From Coniochaeta sp. PMI_546 (lineage: Eukaryota; Ascomycota; Sordariomycetes; Coniochaetales; Coniochaetaceae): a stretch of DNA of 64,000 nucleotides. Positions 37,276-50,962 of the stretch are shown here, piece by piece. Each line of letters begins with the position of its first letter. Positions within the stretch are counted from its first letter, which is position 1. The DNA is taken from NCBI GenBank assembly GCA_021432605.1, contig MU271145.1, forward strand, positions 310,001 to 374,000. Direction: 5' to 3'. The notes beneath the pieces are model-generated. The model ran no database searches and was not told where the DNA came from. It saw only the letters and a program-made list of their open reading frames with translations. Position numbers and translations under genes: made by a program.

Positions 37276-40200
37276 TTTTAATTATTCTTATTCGGTAAGT
37301 TATCCCTATACCAAATAGCTAATATAATATCCGGAATACCCGTATTTTAATAGGTACTTATAATATAGGCGTAAGCTAACGATATAATAATAATGATTAC
37401 GTAACTATAGGTGGAAATTATAGCTTTTAAAAAAGGACTTAAAATCGACCTTACGGCTAAGATTAAAGCCCCGCGCCCTAAGCCTTATAATAAGAATAAA
37501 GAAAGGTTATAGGCTTTTATTACCTAGGTATATATATATTTCAAGATATATTGGAAATCTTTTCTTCGGAAATACGAAAAGGTAATTTATATAAGAAACC
37601 TATTAAAAAGAAAAGCGGCCGAATAATTCGAACCTAACTTTCGGGATTTTCTAAACAATTGGTCAAATTAAAAAAGACGGAAACCGGAAACCCGTATTAT
37701 ATTCTTAGACGTCGACCGGTTATTCGAAAAACTTAAGGAAACTTTCGGTAATCCTAACGAATAAAGATTAACGGAACGATAACTTTTATCTTTAAAATAA
37801 AAAGGTTCGGTAAAAATATATACGGTAGAATTCAAACGAATTACGACCAAATTTAACCTAAGAAAGTAAGCCTTATTCTTTTATTTTTACGGAAGATTAC
37901 GGGATAACGTTAAAGATAAGTTTAATAAGGAAGATCGACCGGATATTTTATATAAATATATCGCGTCCGTAATTAAGATCGATAATCGATTATATAAACG
38001 AAGATTCAAAAAAGGAAAAGGAAAAGTTTTTTAGACGATAAGAAAAACCGTAAATTTAAAAAAGAAACGATCTACGGTTATAAATTCTTATCCGGGACTT
38101 ATAAACCTAAACGTTATTTAACGAAGCTAATTAAGGAAAAAGGGTAAATATTTTAACTATAGGAAATAAAGATATTACGTTAATAAGTATCGTTAACCTA
38201 AGAAAACCTAAAAACTAGTCCCCGAAAATAAGGCTTAGGTAATAATAAAGGATAATAAATCCCGCGTTATCGCGATAATACGTAGAAAATAATAATATAA
38301 GGTCCTTTTTAGATTACCGGGAAAAGAAGTCGATTTGGTAATAATATTAAAGTACGATATTACGAATATAACGTATCTAATTAACCTATTAGATTAAAAA
38401 TAGGACGAAATCGAAGAAGAACAAATACTTTTATATAAAGATTACGAGTCGGTATATATTAATTCGGTTTATTATAATTAGATTTCGTAGAATTTATATA
38501 TCTTTTACCGTTACGTTTGGTATATATAAGAGAAGTTAGATTACAAATAAATACTAATACGAATATTAATAATTAGGCCGATACTTTATCTTTATAAATT
38601 AAAAGATATTAAAAGATACGAAATAATATATAGGAACGGATAATACTTATTACTAACGTTACCCGGAATTATATAATTATAATTTAACCCGACGGGATAA
38701 GAGTTTTTAACGGTAACGGAACCTAAACGAAAAATCGAAAGTAAAAACCGATTATAAGTTATTTATTTACCTAAAGGTTCGGTAAAACAAACGGGACGAT
38801 TAGGATATTCGGTATTAGAAATCGTAATATAAATTACGACGGAAAGAAAGTCGACCGAAAAGTTTTAAGTACGATAATAAGCTTATAATATATAAACTAA
38901 CGCGTTTTTAACAAGTTACCGAAAATATAAGATATAAATATAAAAGAAAGTTAAAGAAATAAACTAGAAATAAACCTAAATAGACAAACGTTTAGAAAGA
39001 TTATTAGTTTCCAAGTCGAAAATAGAAAAGGAAGATTACGGGGAACCGTTAGAACTTTCTTTTAGAACTAAAGATAAACCCGAATATTATAATATTTCGT
39101 TCCGAAGATTAGAAAAACGATTAAAAAACGATTAACGTTGATTATAAAAAGATTATATCGACGTAATATAGAAAGATCTTTATATACGACCGTAAGAATT
39201 GAATATTTACGAATTACGATTAATATATAAGGAAATAATACTTAGGTAATAATAAATAGCGGAATATAAGGAAATTATATCTCGCTAAATCTTGTTAATA
39301 TATTACGATTGTTTTAAAAGAAAAGGGACGAGCTTTACCGACTTAGAACTATTAATAGGAACTTTATCGATTATAAATAAAGATTAGTAAATATAGAGAT
39401 TATACCTTTTTAAATTACTATCTAAGGCTATAATTAAAAGATAACGTTCGATATTACGGAGATTTTATCGTACGGTATAATATTAGGGATATCTTAGTTA
39501 CGAACGAATAATCCCCGAATTAACTAAAGAATAAGTTAATTTTAATAAGATATGTTAAAAAAAGAGTTAGTCTTTATAAAGAACGGATTTTATAGGGAAA
39601 AACTTATACGTAACTTTAAAAGAGTTCTAATAGTTTACGAAATAATTATAGAGATTTAGTTTATATCGACGCGAACGATTCCGAAAGAATATTATCGATA
39701 TAACAAACTATTTAAACCCGAGCTTAAAATAGGATTACCTAAATATAATCGTTAGGATTACGAGATTAATTTCTAACTAGATAAGGAACCCGGATTTTAT
39801 AAGATTTACCTTTTTAACGATTTATAATTATAAACGTTAAAAGAATATATTAATAAGAATCTAAAGAAAGGTTATATTTGACTATTATAATTATTAGTAA
39901 AATACTTTATCTTATTTATACTTAAGAAAAACGGGAAATTACGTCTCGTTATAAATTATCGATAGCTTAATAATATTATTATTAAAGATCGAGGATTATT
40001 ATTTTTTATATCCGAACTAAAAGATCGGTTATATAAAGCCTAATAGTTTATTACCCTAGACCTTAAAGGAATATATAACCTAATACGAATTAAAGAAGGA
40101 GATAAGTAGAAAACGGTATAACGATCTAGGTTAAGATAATACGAATATTATATTATACTTTTCGGGCTTGTTAATATACCGGTTTCTTTTTAGAAGATAA

Positions 40201-41473
40201 TCAATTACGTATTTCGAAAGTAATTAGACGATTTCGTCGTCGTATATTTCGATAATATCTTGATTTATTCGGAAAACTTCGAATAATATAAGAAATACGT
40301 CTATTTCGTTTTATAAGTATTATAAGACGCGAATTTATTAGTCGAACCCGAAAAGTACGAATTTTACTAATAAAAAATAAAATTTCTCGGTTACGTTATA
40401 TTACTAAGCTAATTCGAAATAGATCTAAATAAGTTAAAGGCTATTAAAAAATAACTTATATTAAAAACGGTTACGGGAATACGAACCTTTCTAAGGATTA
40501 TTAATTTCTATCGGAAGTTTATTAAGGATTATAATAAGATCGTAATACTTTTTACTAACTTTATTAAAAAAGATCTAAAGTTCGAATAGATTTTAAAAGA
40601 AGAAAAGGCGTTTTAAGAACTTAAAAAGAAGATCTTAAGCTAACTAGTATTAATTATTACGGATCCCGAAAAACTTTACGAAATAGAAACTAATATATCG
40701 GAATTCGTATTCGGAAGCTAATTAGGATAAAAGGATAAATAAGGAAGATTATACTTAATAATATTCTTCTCGAAAAAACTAAGTAGACTAGAATTTAATT
40801 ATAGTATATTAGATAAGGAACTAATAGTTATTATTAAAACGTTTAAAAAATAGAAATATTATCTTATAAAGGTAAGATATAAGATAAAAATCCTAATAGA
40901 TTATAAAAACCTTATTACGTTTACTTTTACGAAAGAACTTAACAAACGATAAATTAGATAATATAAGTTCCTTACCGATTTCGATTTCGAAATTATATAT
41001 AAGAAAAGAAACGAAAATAGTAGAACGGACGTTTTTAATCGACGAGAAGATTTGAAACTAAAAAAAAAAAATATATTCGGTAAACTTCCTTAGGACTAAT
41101 TAATAAGGAAACCTTAAGCTCGATATATAAATTGGAATAATATAAAACGTAAAAATCGAGGAATAATAGGCGGAAAGAATTAAAAAATATCGAAAAGAAG
41201 AAATAAAAAAAGATATTACCTTTATACTTCTATTATATTACGGCTTATTATAGTTTAGGAACAAGGTATACGTACCTAGTAAACTATAAAGGGAATTGGT
41301 AAAGGAATTTTATAAATATCCGTTATATAGATATTAAAGAATCTATAAGACTAAAGAACGTATACGGCGGACTTACGACTTTTTAAAATTAAGTAAAGTA
41401 GTTAAATAAATAGTTAGCGAATACGATAAGTATAATAAAGCCAAGTCGAATAAATATAAGCCGTACGGGTTAT

Positions 41474-41903
41474 TATTACGAACCGTACTTATTAGGCTAA
41501 CGGGACGCGGAACGGAATAACTATTACGGGGCAACGGTTATCTAATTACAAGGGGATTACTAGGCGACTAGGTATATAGGGTAGTAAGCTACTATAAAGG
41601 ATTACTTGGATTACGGTAAGCTAGTTCGCCTTAGATTACTAATTATAGCAAAAAGGATTATTACGAGAAAAGTAATCTATAGAGGAATATCTTGTATTTA
41701 AACGGTCCTTACCGTTAGGTAGTTACGAGTTGCTTTTGTAACGGTTAATATATAGTTTTTTACGTTCAATTATTTACCCTTTTTTAAAGTAATAGTTTAC
41801 TTTTTAGCTAGATACGATCTTATTATAACTTACCGTACGTACCTAATTAATTATTAATAGACCCTAAATATCGGTTAATATTTAAAAGTATTAATTCGTT
41901 ATA
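41474..41903 (+). repeat. 5' LTR of copy K (Family II)
   Basis: 430 bp, starting tattacgaac and ending attcgttata (RIP-altered TG...CA ends). Confidence 0.87.
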
Positions 41904-44900
41904 CGTTAACCGTTCCTATTTAACTTAGTTACTTACGTATTATTAAATAATATTTTACAAGTAATAATATCGGTAATATTGAAAGTAAGCAACTCGAACC
42001 TATAGGCTTAGGTTATACCTTAAGGAGTTTCGCCTTAGATTATAGTAAACGAAATCGTTTAGCTTCGAATTATATTTATATAGTTTCAAGAGTAATAGGC
42101 TAGGGGAAGAGGTAACCGCCTTAAGGTATCCCCGTCTTAGGCTTACGACGGGAATCTAGGGACCCTCTAGGGATTTTTTACCTAGTCTAGGGCCTATTTC
42201 CGGTATAATATATACGACTTTCCGGATAAGGAACGTAAAGTTTTTTACGTTATCTACTTTTTAAAAGGCGACGCGTTCGGTTAGTTTGAATTAACCTTAT
42301 AGGACTATTCTAAGAACGGAAAGTCGGATCGCGACGATAAGACTAATAAGATCTTCGGATCTTTCTTAAACTTCGCCGATACCCTAAAAAAGATTTTCGG
42401 TACCTTAAACGAGGAAAAGATAATTAAACGTAAACTATAAGCTTTCCGATAGAAAGGGTTAGTTTCGAACTACGCCTTATAGTTTAGGTAAATCTCTTTT
42501 AGGTTAGAATAGGAAGATAAACCTTTTATAACGTAATTCTATCAAAGATTTAAAAAAGACGTTAAAAACGAACTAGTTAAAAAAGATCGATTAGACGAAT
42601 TGTTTACTTACGTCGAAATAGCCGTAAGAATCGATAATCGTTTATATAAACGACGTATAGAAAGGAAAGGAGCTATAAAAATTCTTTAGTAGCTAGCCAA
42701 AAAGGTTTAAGTTAATATTTCGAAAAAGATCTAGAATTACGATATTTCTTACGGATAACGAAATAGATTAATAGCGTTCGACGTTATCTAACGATATAAG
42801 AAAAAAGATAAGAAAAACGGGAAATATTTCAATTGCCAAAAGAAAGGATATTTCGTTCGAAAATATTAGGAACCTCGAAGATTGAAAAAAAGAATTACGA
42901 ACCGGCAAGTTAATATTATTAGCCGAAACGGTTACGAAATTATAAACCCCGTACCAACCGTTATTAGGATAGAAATCCGATAGATTATAACCGGACGAAT
43001 TAACTTCGTCGGGATTATTTAATAAGGATCGTACGACGATACGATATTTAAAAAAGAAATTTCGTAAGACGATAACGATAATACGTTAGCCGAAGGTAAA
43101 GTAAACGCGATAGAAATCGAATTTAAAAAGATTATCGTAAAAACCTACGAAGATTAACGAAAAGCCGTATTACAGACTTTAGAAAGGGAATACTTTTTTT
43201 TCGAAAAAGAAGTAACTTTTAGGGCGGAAAAGGGGGATTACGATTAGACCTTAACGTTCTTAAGAGATCTGATACGTATTCGTTATCAGCCCGCGATTCG
43301 GGATAACATAGTAATTATTTACGGTAAAACTATTGAAAATTCCAAAATCGGGATATTCCCGGAAGATTAAAAATAGACGGAAGACCGAAGTAACGATTAT
43401 TACGATATAAGCTTAGACGGAGAATATTATTATTTGATCTATTAAACGTTATATATTTACGACGAGTATTTCGAATATTTGGTATTTAAAGTTAAGAATA
43501 ATTTCTTTCCGCGACGATAGAAAGACGATATTATCTATAACCCTTACCGTTAGGAAGAATTGAAGTTATAAAAGATAGTCGGAAGATATATCTATTATAA
43601 GGCGGCTATATTAATTAAGGATCCTAAGTACCTTAAGGTATATAAGGAAAAGATGTTTTAAAATTATAAGGAACCTAAATATAAGTAGTATCGGGTTAAT
43701 AAAATATTATAATAGTACGAATATATAATAGATAAGAAGCGAAAGGAAGAAAAGTTCTTCGTTACCTTATTATTAGAACGAAAACGCCGGACCCCCGTTA
43801 GATAGAAAATAACGACCTAAGTAAGACTTAATAAGTAGATATACGAACGGTAACCTACGTTATAAGATTAGGCTAAAAAGATACGAAGATTCAAAGAATT
43901 CTTTAAGGAATAGATAACGAGACTATTAGAAACGTAATAGTCGGGGATTATTAACGAGTTGTTAGACGAACTTTCCTTAAAATAAGAAAAATCGATTACG
44001 ACGTTAATAACCGATTAAGAGTTCGTTAAAATCTTAGAGGGATATAAGAAGAATAATAACCTTATATGATATATCGGTTAAATACTAAGGAACAATCGAT
44101 AAGTATAAGAGTAACGAAGAAAAGAGACTTCCTAAAAGACGGAACCGTTTAACTTAGGAAACTACGAATATAATACTAAAGATTTAGAAAAGGCCTAACG
44201 GGAGCTTACCAAATAGTAACGATAAAGGTTAAAAAACGAGAAAGACCGCTTATAAAGGGACTATAGCCGGATCTAACTAACAAGTCCTTAACGATTATCA
44301 AAAACCTAAATAATAATAACTATTTGATAGTATTAGTTATATTAGGAGATTACTTATTCTATACGATAATCGATAATAAAGCGTAAGGGAGTTTTATCTC
44401 TAAAAAAATTATCTAGAAACTCCATTTACGAATATAATTGTTAGAATACCCTTATATATTTAGTAACTTTGAAGGAGAACGAGTTATATATAATAACGGA
44501 TAGGTACGAGAAGAAATACGGCTTATTAAGATAACTTATTTTGGTCAAACGAAGACGGTCTCGTTAGGCGTTATTCGTATTACAGAATATAAATTGATAT
44601 TAGGTATTACGTAACTTAGAAAATAGAACTTACGAATCGATTAGGATATTAGCTAGTTATATTAGGATAACCGGATATAGGATTCCAAACGATAACGAGG
44701 TAATTATAAGAAGAAAAATCCGACTTTTTAGAAGTATTCGGAAGAAGTATTTATAAGTACGATAAAACCGATCTAAAAGAAAGTTATATACGTTATAGAA
44801 TTAAGAATACCGGGAGAATACCGGAAATACAAACGATTGTTCGAAGAACAATTAGGAGAAAAAGCCTTATTTTAATATAGCGAATAGGATTACGAAATAC

Positions 44901-47699
44901 CTTTCGAGGAAAGATAACAACCTAAATTTTATAAGATTTACCTTCTAAATAAGTTATAAAGGTAAGTATTTAAGGAATATATCCGGGATATACTTTAGAA
45001 AGGATATATACGACTATCTACGTTATTAGTAAGATACCTTATCTTATTCGTTTTAAAGAAGAACGGGAAATTACGTTTATATATCAACTACCGGTATCTT
45101 AATAGTATTATTATTAAGAACCGGTACCTCTTTTTATTAATTTCGGAAATTAGGGACTGATTATATAAAGTAGAATAGTTTATTACGTTCGATTTACGAA
45201 GAGCGTATAACCTTATTAGAATAAAGGAAGGCGAAGAATAGAAGATAACGTTCCGAACGTAAGAAGGATATTTCGAATACCTCGTTATACTATTTAGGCT
45301 TACTAACGCCCCGGCTACTTTCTAGACTATAATTAACTACGTATTACGAACGTTTATCGATATATTCGTAATAGTTTACCTCGACGATATTCTTATCTAT
45401 TTAAGGATATTTAAAGAATATAAAGAATACGTCTATTAGGTACTATAGAAACTTTAAAACGTACGGTTACTAGTCGATCCGGAAAAATATAAGTTCTATA
45501 TTAAAAAAACGGATTTCCTAAGATTTACGATCGAACTAGGAAAGATATATATATAAAAGTTAAAAATCGCGGTAATTAAGGATTAGCTACGATTTACGAA
45601 CGTTAAGGAAGTTAGAAGCTTTTTAGGATTTATTAACTTTTACCGAAAGTTTCTAAAAAGATATAGCCGGATAACTATTCCCCTTACGGACCTAACGAAA
45701 GGAAATAAGGAATTCTAATAAAACCCGAAGGTAGAAAAGGCGTTTTAAGAAATCAAGGAAGCGGTTAGTAAACGATTAATTACCGTATTCCTAGACCCCG
45801 AGAAACCTTACGAGGTCGAAACCGATATATCGGATTATATATTCGGAAGGTAGATAAGATAGCGAGATTCCGAAAGACGGTTATACCTTATAATATTCTT
45901 TTCGAAAAAGTTTAATAGATTAGAACTTAATTACCAGATCTACGATAAGGAATTGATAGCGATTATTAAGGTTTTTAAGGAATAGAGACCGTACCTTAGC
46001 GGAATAACGTATTAGACGAAAGTTTATACGGATTATAAGAATCTGACGTATTTTACGACTATAAAGGAATTTAACAAACGATAAATTAGATAGGTAAAGT
46101 TTTTATCGGAATTTAACTTTCGGATTATCTACCGAAAAGGAAACGAAAACGGCCGAATAGACGCGTTAAGCCGAAAACCGGATTATAAACAAAACGAACC
46201 GTTAATCTACCAAACAATCTTTAAAATCAATTCGAATAGGGATTTTAAACAAGTAGAACGGTAGATTAACGTCTTATTTACCGTTTACCTTAATAGAAAA
46301 TAGGAAAACGAGATTAGAAACGTTAGTTAAATTTACTAGCTAAATATAAGGAATAAAAAGATATTCGTACTAGAGTTTCTCTAGGAAGACTTGATTAAGG
46401 AATATTACGCGTACCTAATATATAGATATATAAGAATCGCGAAAATAATATAAAAGATCTAACGAACTTACGACTTTAACAAATTCCGGGAACGTATTAT
46501 AGAAGTTATCGGATAGTATTAGGAATATAGCTAGAATAAGGTAATAAGGTATAAACCGTACGGAAAACTAAAGCCTTTACCGGTATTAGAAAAAACTTAG
46601 GGATATATCGCGTTCGATTATATCGTTAAGCTACCTTTATCAAAAGAACTAATAATAGGAATACGATACGATAGTATCTTCGTTATTATCGATAGACTGA
46701 CTAAGTATAGGTACTTTGTATTATATATAGAAGTTAATACGGTTAAAGACCTCGCGTATACGTTTTTAAGATACGTCGTTAGTAATTATAGATTACCCGC
46801 CGAAATAGTTTCCGACCGAAGAACGACGTTTACGAATAACTTTTAGAAGGTATTTATAATAAGGTTAGGAATAAAGTATTCCTTATCGACCGCCTATTAT
46901 TTATAAATAAACGGACAAACCGAAAGATTAAATTAGATCTTAGAATAATACTTACGATATTACGTAAATTACGAATAAGATAACTAGGTAAAACTCTTAC
47001 CTTTAGTATAGTTCGCGTATAATAACGCGAAGTAGGATAGTATCGGATACTTACCCTTTTTTGTAAACTACGGTTTCGAACTAAAGATTAATCAAATACT
47101 TTATTAATTACGGGAAGTTCCTAAAACCTTCGTAACGGTTAAAGAACTTAAGGAATTATATAACAAGTTACGAAAGAACTTAGAACTCGTAAAAGAAATA
47201 GTAATAAGATATTATAACGAAAGAAGGTTAAAAAGACTAACTTTTAAAAAGAAAGATAAGGTTTACTTATTTAGGAAAAATATCAAAACCAAACGACCAA
47301 ACGATAAGTTGGATTATAAAAAACTTAAACCTTTCGAAATTAAGGAAATGGTATCGGATACTAATTACAAACTTCGCCTACTAAAGATAATAAAAATTTA
47401 CCTGGTATTTTATATATTATTATTAGAACTAATAACGGTTAGTACTAAACTCTAAGAGTTGGTCGAAATAAAATCTATAAAACCGGAATACGAGGTTGAA
47501 ATAATCTTCGACTTTAAAAAAAAGGGATATTAGATAGAATATTTAATCAAATAGAAAGGTTATAAAGATTCGGAAAATATATAGGAATTAGCTAAGAACC
47601 TAACGAATTACTAGTAATTACGTAAGTAATATTATTAGTAATACCTTAGCCCGTTTCTAACGAACTATTATTAAAAACGGCGTTTTAATCAACTACGTT

Positions 47700-47960
47700 A
47701 AAAATATTAAAAGATTATACGTTAATTATTACGTCGGATTCCTAACGATCCGTTTCGTCTAGATCGTTAAGATTTTATAAACTTTAGGAAATTATAAAGG
47801 CTTTTCGGGATATTAACGAACGTTTTTATTACCGAAGACGTTCGAAACGTAATAAAGATTTATCTAATTCTCGTTACGTTTGGAAAAATCGTTCGCGACG
47901 TTCGCGAAAGAGGTTTTTAACGTCGGATTCTTCCCGGTCTAGGCGACGAGATTCTTAGAT
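47700..47960 (+). other. Arg/Ser-rich sense-strand stretch in K between chromodomain and 3' LTR
   Basis: A reading frame open over about 50 codons (47800-47958) encodes a highly basic Arg/Ser-rich peptide with blocks such as RSRRSRKR and SSRSRRR. It lies after the chromodomain region, where Family I has its antisense frame. Such composition is typical of RNA- or DNA-binding tails. It could be the end of a longer element-encoded protein or a low-complexity accident. Fossil copy. Confidence 0.4.
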
Positions 47961-48364
47961 AATACGAGAAACTACTTTTATTAATATACGACAAAGTTCT
48001 CTTCGGACTATCGGACTTACGAAAGGAAACCGAAACCCCCGAACCGTCGTAAGATCGACCGCGACGAATATATTCGTTATATTACGTTATACCTTTTAAT
48101 ATTTTATATTTTATCTTTCGAGAATAACAAAATAAATAGGGTATGATTTCAAAACCTAATTCGTCGATTATAACGGTTAGACGATAACGTTATTTAGTTT
48201 TCTTTGACTTTTCCTTAGAAGATTTTTCTACGCGACTAAATATTATATTAATATTACGGGAAATAATAAAGGAGGAAGATTAGCGACTTACCTTAACGTA
48301 GGCGTTAACGTTATTTTATAATCTACCCTAGCCTTCGGGACGAAGACTTGGAAGAAAAATATCG

Positions 48365-48794
48365 TATTACGAACCGTACCTATTAGGCTAACGGGACGCG
48401 GAACGGAATAACTATTACGGGGTAACGGTTATCCAATTACAAAAGGATTACTAGGCGACTAGGTATATAAGGTAATAAGCTATTATAAAAGATTATTTAG
48501 ATTATGGTAAGCTAGTTCGCTTTAGATTACCAACTATAGTAAAAAGGATTATTACGAGAAAAGTAATCTATAGAAGAATATCTTATATTTAAACGGTCCT
48601 TACCGTTAAGTAGTTATAAATTGCTTTTATAACGGTTAATATATAGTTTTCTACGTTTAATTACCTACCCCTTCTTAAAGTAGTAGTCTATCTTTTGGCT
48701 AGATACGATCTTATTATAACTTACCGTACGTACCTAACTAATTGTTAACAGACCCCAAGTATCGGTTAGTATTTAAAAGTATTGATTCGTTATA
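48365..48794 (+). repeat. 3' LTR of copy K (Family II)
   Basis: 430 bp partner of 41474-41903. The differences I can see between the two are transitions. Confidence 0.87.
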
Positions 48795-50572
48795 GTTATT
48801 ATAACCTATATAACTATTAGGGAAACTATAGGAAATGGTTACGATAAATTTTATCGTTAAACTATTAGTATCAAAAGAACTTATAACTAGGATTATTTAC
48901 GATAGTATATAAGTAGTTATAAATAAATTCTTTAAATACGCGTATTTTATACCGTATAAAGAAGTAAATACGGCGGAAGATATAACTTATGCTTTTTTAA
49001 AGGTAATAGTAAGTTAATATAGATTACCCAAATAACTTGTTACCGATAAAGATAAACTATTTACCTTAAAGTTTTAGATAATATTAATACGACAAATCGG
49101 AATCAAGTATAAGTTATCGATATCGTTTTACCCGTAAATAGATAGGTAAATAGAACGAACGAACTAAACCTTTAAATAATATCTAAAGATATATATTAAT
49201 AAAAAGTAAGATAATTAGGTTAGGTAGTTATTAGTAGTATAATAGGCTTATAATAGTATACTAAGCGAAACGTTAAACGGGTACTTACCGTTTTTTATTA
49301 ATTACGGTTATAAGTCTATTATAAGGGAAATATTAGGAGATAGATTAATACCGTTAGACCCAAAACTATTATAAATAAAATATACCGTAAAACAAATAAA
49401 GTTATTTTATAAGAGATTTCGCGGATATATAGAATTACTTAACCTACGAATAATATAATATATAAATTAGAAAAGGTTAAAAGGATTAACTTTATAAGAA
49501 GGAGATAAAATCTATTTCGTACGACGAAATATTAAGATTAAACGGCTAAACGACAAATTAGATTAGAAAAAAATCGGACTTTTTAAAATTAAGAAAAAGT
49601 TATCTAATTTAAATTACGAATTCTAACTACTAATAAATATACGTATTTATTTAGTATTTTATATCTCGTTTTTCGAACCGGTATCTAAAAACGCGAAGTT
49701 AATAATAAATATTAAAGTTAAACCAATATAAAAATACGAAATAAAAAAGATCTTTAGATATAAAAAGGAAAGGGACGTAGATTTCTATTACGTTAAATAG
49801 AAAAATTACGACGATTCGGAAAATACGTAGGAACCGGAAACTTACCTTACGAATTATTAATAGTTACTATAAAAATTCCGTATTATAATAATATTATTAC
49901 TTTAAAAATCGAAGGAAATAATATTACGTCGCCGTAAACTACGTCTTAACCTAAAATAAAGTCGTCGTTAAAAGAAAAGGACGTAATAGAAAACGGACGG
50001 TTTTCGATAACTTTCGTTATTTCGCGATTGGTTTCCTTTTTCTCGACCCGTTCTAATTTTTTTATATTTGTTATATTTTTACGGATAATACGTATTATTT
50101 TCTCAAACTATATTTTCTTTTGTTTACGAAAACGTTCGATTTTCGCGTTTATAATCTTTCGTTCTTTTTCGAATTTCTCGAAAACGAATTCGTATTTATA
50201 AAATTACTTTTTAATACGTTTTAGGTTCTTAATTAAAAATTCTTATACGTTATAATACGATAACGTATCGCGGATATAACGAACGTAACGATTAGGATTA
50301 GAAAGGGAAACTTCGTAAGTAATAAGGTCTTTTTCCTCGTAATTTGAATATAAAAGTATTTCGATATAGTCGGAATTTAAGAGGATTTAGAAGAGTTTAT
50401 TCTTACGAACGGTCGAGGTTTTCGGCTATTTTGTTTGCTTTTATATATTACGGTTAGATATAATAACGATAAAGAAAGGGAAACCTTCGGACGTAATTTA
50501 TATAGGCTATTAGTATTACTTATAAAGAATATTAGGCCTTAGGGATAATAGTTAGAAAGAGGAAGGGGATAA

Positions 50573-50962
50573 TATTATAGATTTACGGTTACGAAAGGAA
50601 CTCTACTAATCGATAAGGAATAGATATATAAGGCGTATCGTATTATATAAGTTAGAGACCCCGGATTACGTAATTAATAGGAGGAATAGTTTTATAGTAG
50701 ATATATTAGGATATAGATAATAGTTTCCTATCAACTATATTACTATATTCGTTCAAGTATATAAAAAGGAACCCTTTTAGATTCCATTATAGATAATTCT
50801 TAATTACCTAATAATCAATTTAAATATTCAATCGAGGTTATTATTAAGTAAGATACTTATTTTAACGATATTAGAATAAAGACTACTTGTTATACCTTAA
50901 CTTACTTACCTTAAGTAATAAAATTTACCTTTTAATCCTTAGCCCGTTTTAGGATCGTTATA
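50573..50962 (+). repeat. 3' LTR of copy J (gamma U3 type)
   Basis: 390 bp, starting tattatagat and ending gatcgttata, followed by the target duplication tatat. Confidence 0.87.

Larger units (their letters stand above)
41474..48794 (+). mobile_element. Family II copy K, full length with two LTRs and target duplication
   Basis: 7321 bp flanked by gttat (41469-41473 and 48795-48799), inserted in the integrase of J. Parts: 5' LTR (41474-41903), gag (about 42190-42930, zinc-knuckle region about 42820-42880), protease region (about 44290-44500), reverse transcriptase (about 44850-45720), RNase H (about 45730-46150), integrase (about 46280-47400), chromodomain (about 47490-47620), an Arg/Ser-rich sense-strand stretch (about 47700-47960), 3' LTR (48365-48794). 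Same domain order as Family I, but a different sequence and a longer gag-protease region. Broken by RIP in many places. It is younger than J, which contains it. Confidence 0.9.
36886..50962 (+). mobile_element. Family I copy J, full length, split by K
   Basis: Flanked by tatat on both sides (36881-36885 and 50963-50967), inserted into the integrase region of copy I. Parts: 5' LTR (36886-37275), gag (type v2, about 37400-38230, zinc-knuckle region about 38150-38210), protease (about 39180-39560), reverse transcriptase (about 39680-40600), RNase H (about 40610-41060), integrase (about 41200-41473, then 48795-49650), chromodomain (about 49760-49900), antisense frame (about 49930-50460, gamma type), 3' LTR (50573-50962). 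Without K it is about 6.75 kb. Broken throughout by RIP. Confidence 0.9.

Noticed and set aside
37276-37330. Primer-binding site next to the 5' LTR
   Set aside because: The leader is shared by the Family I copies that include it, but I could not match it to a specific tRNA end, so I do not annotate it.
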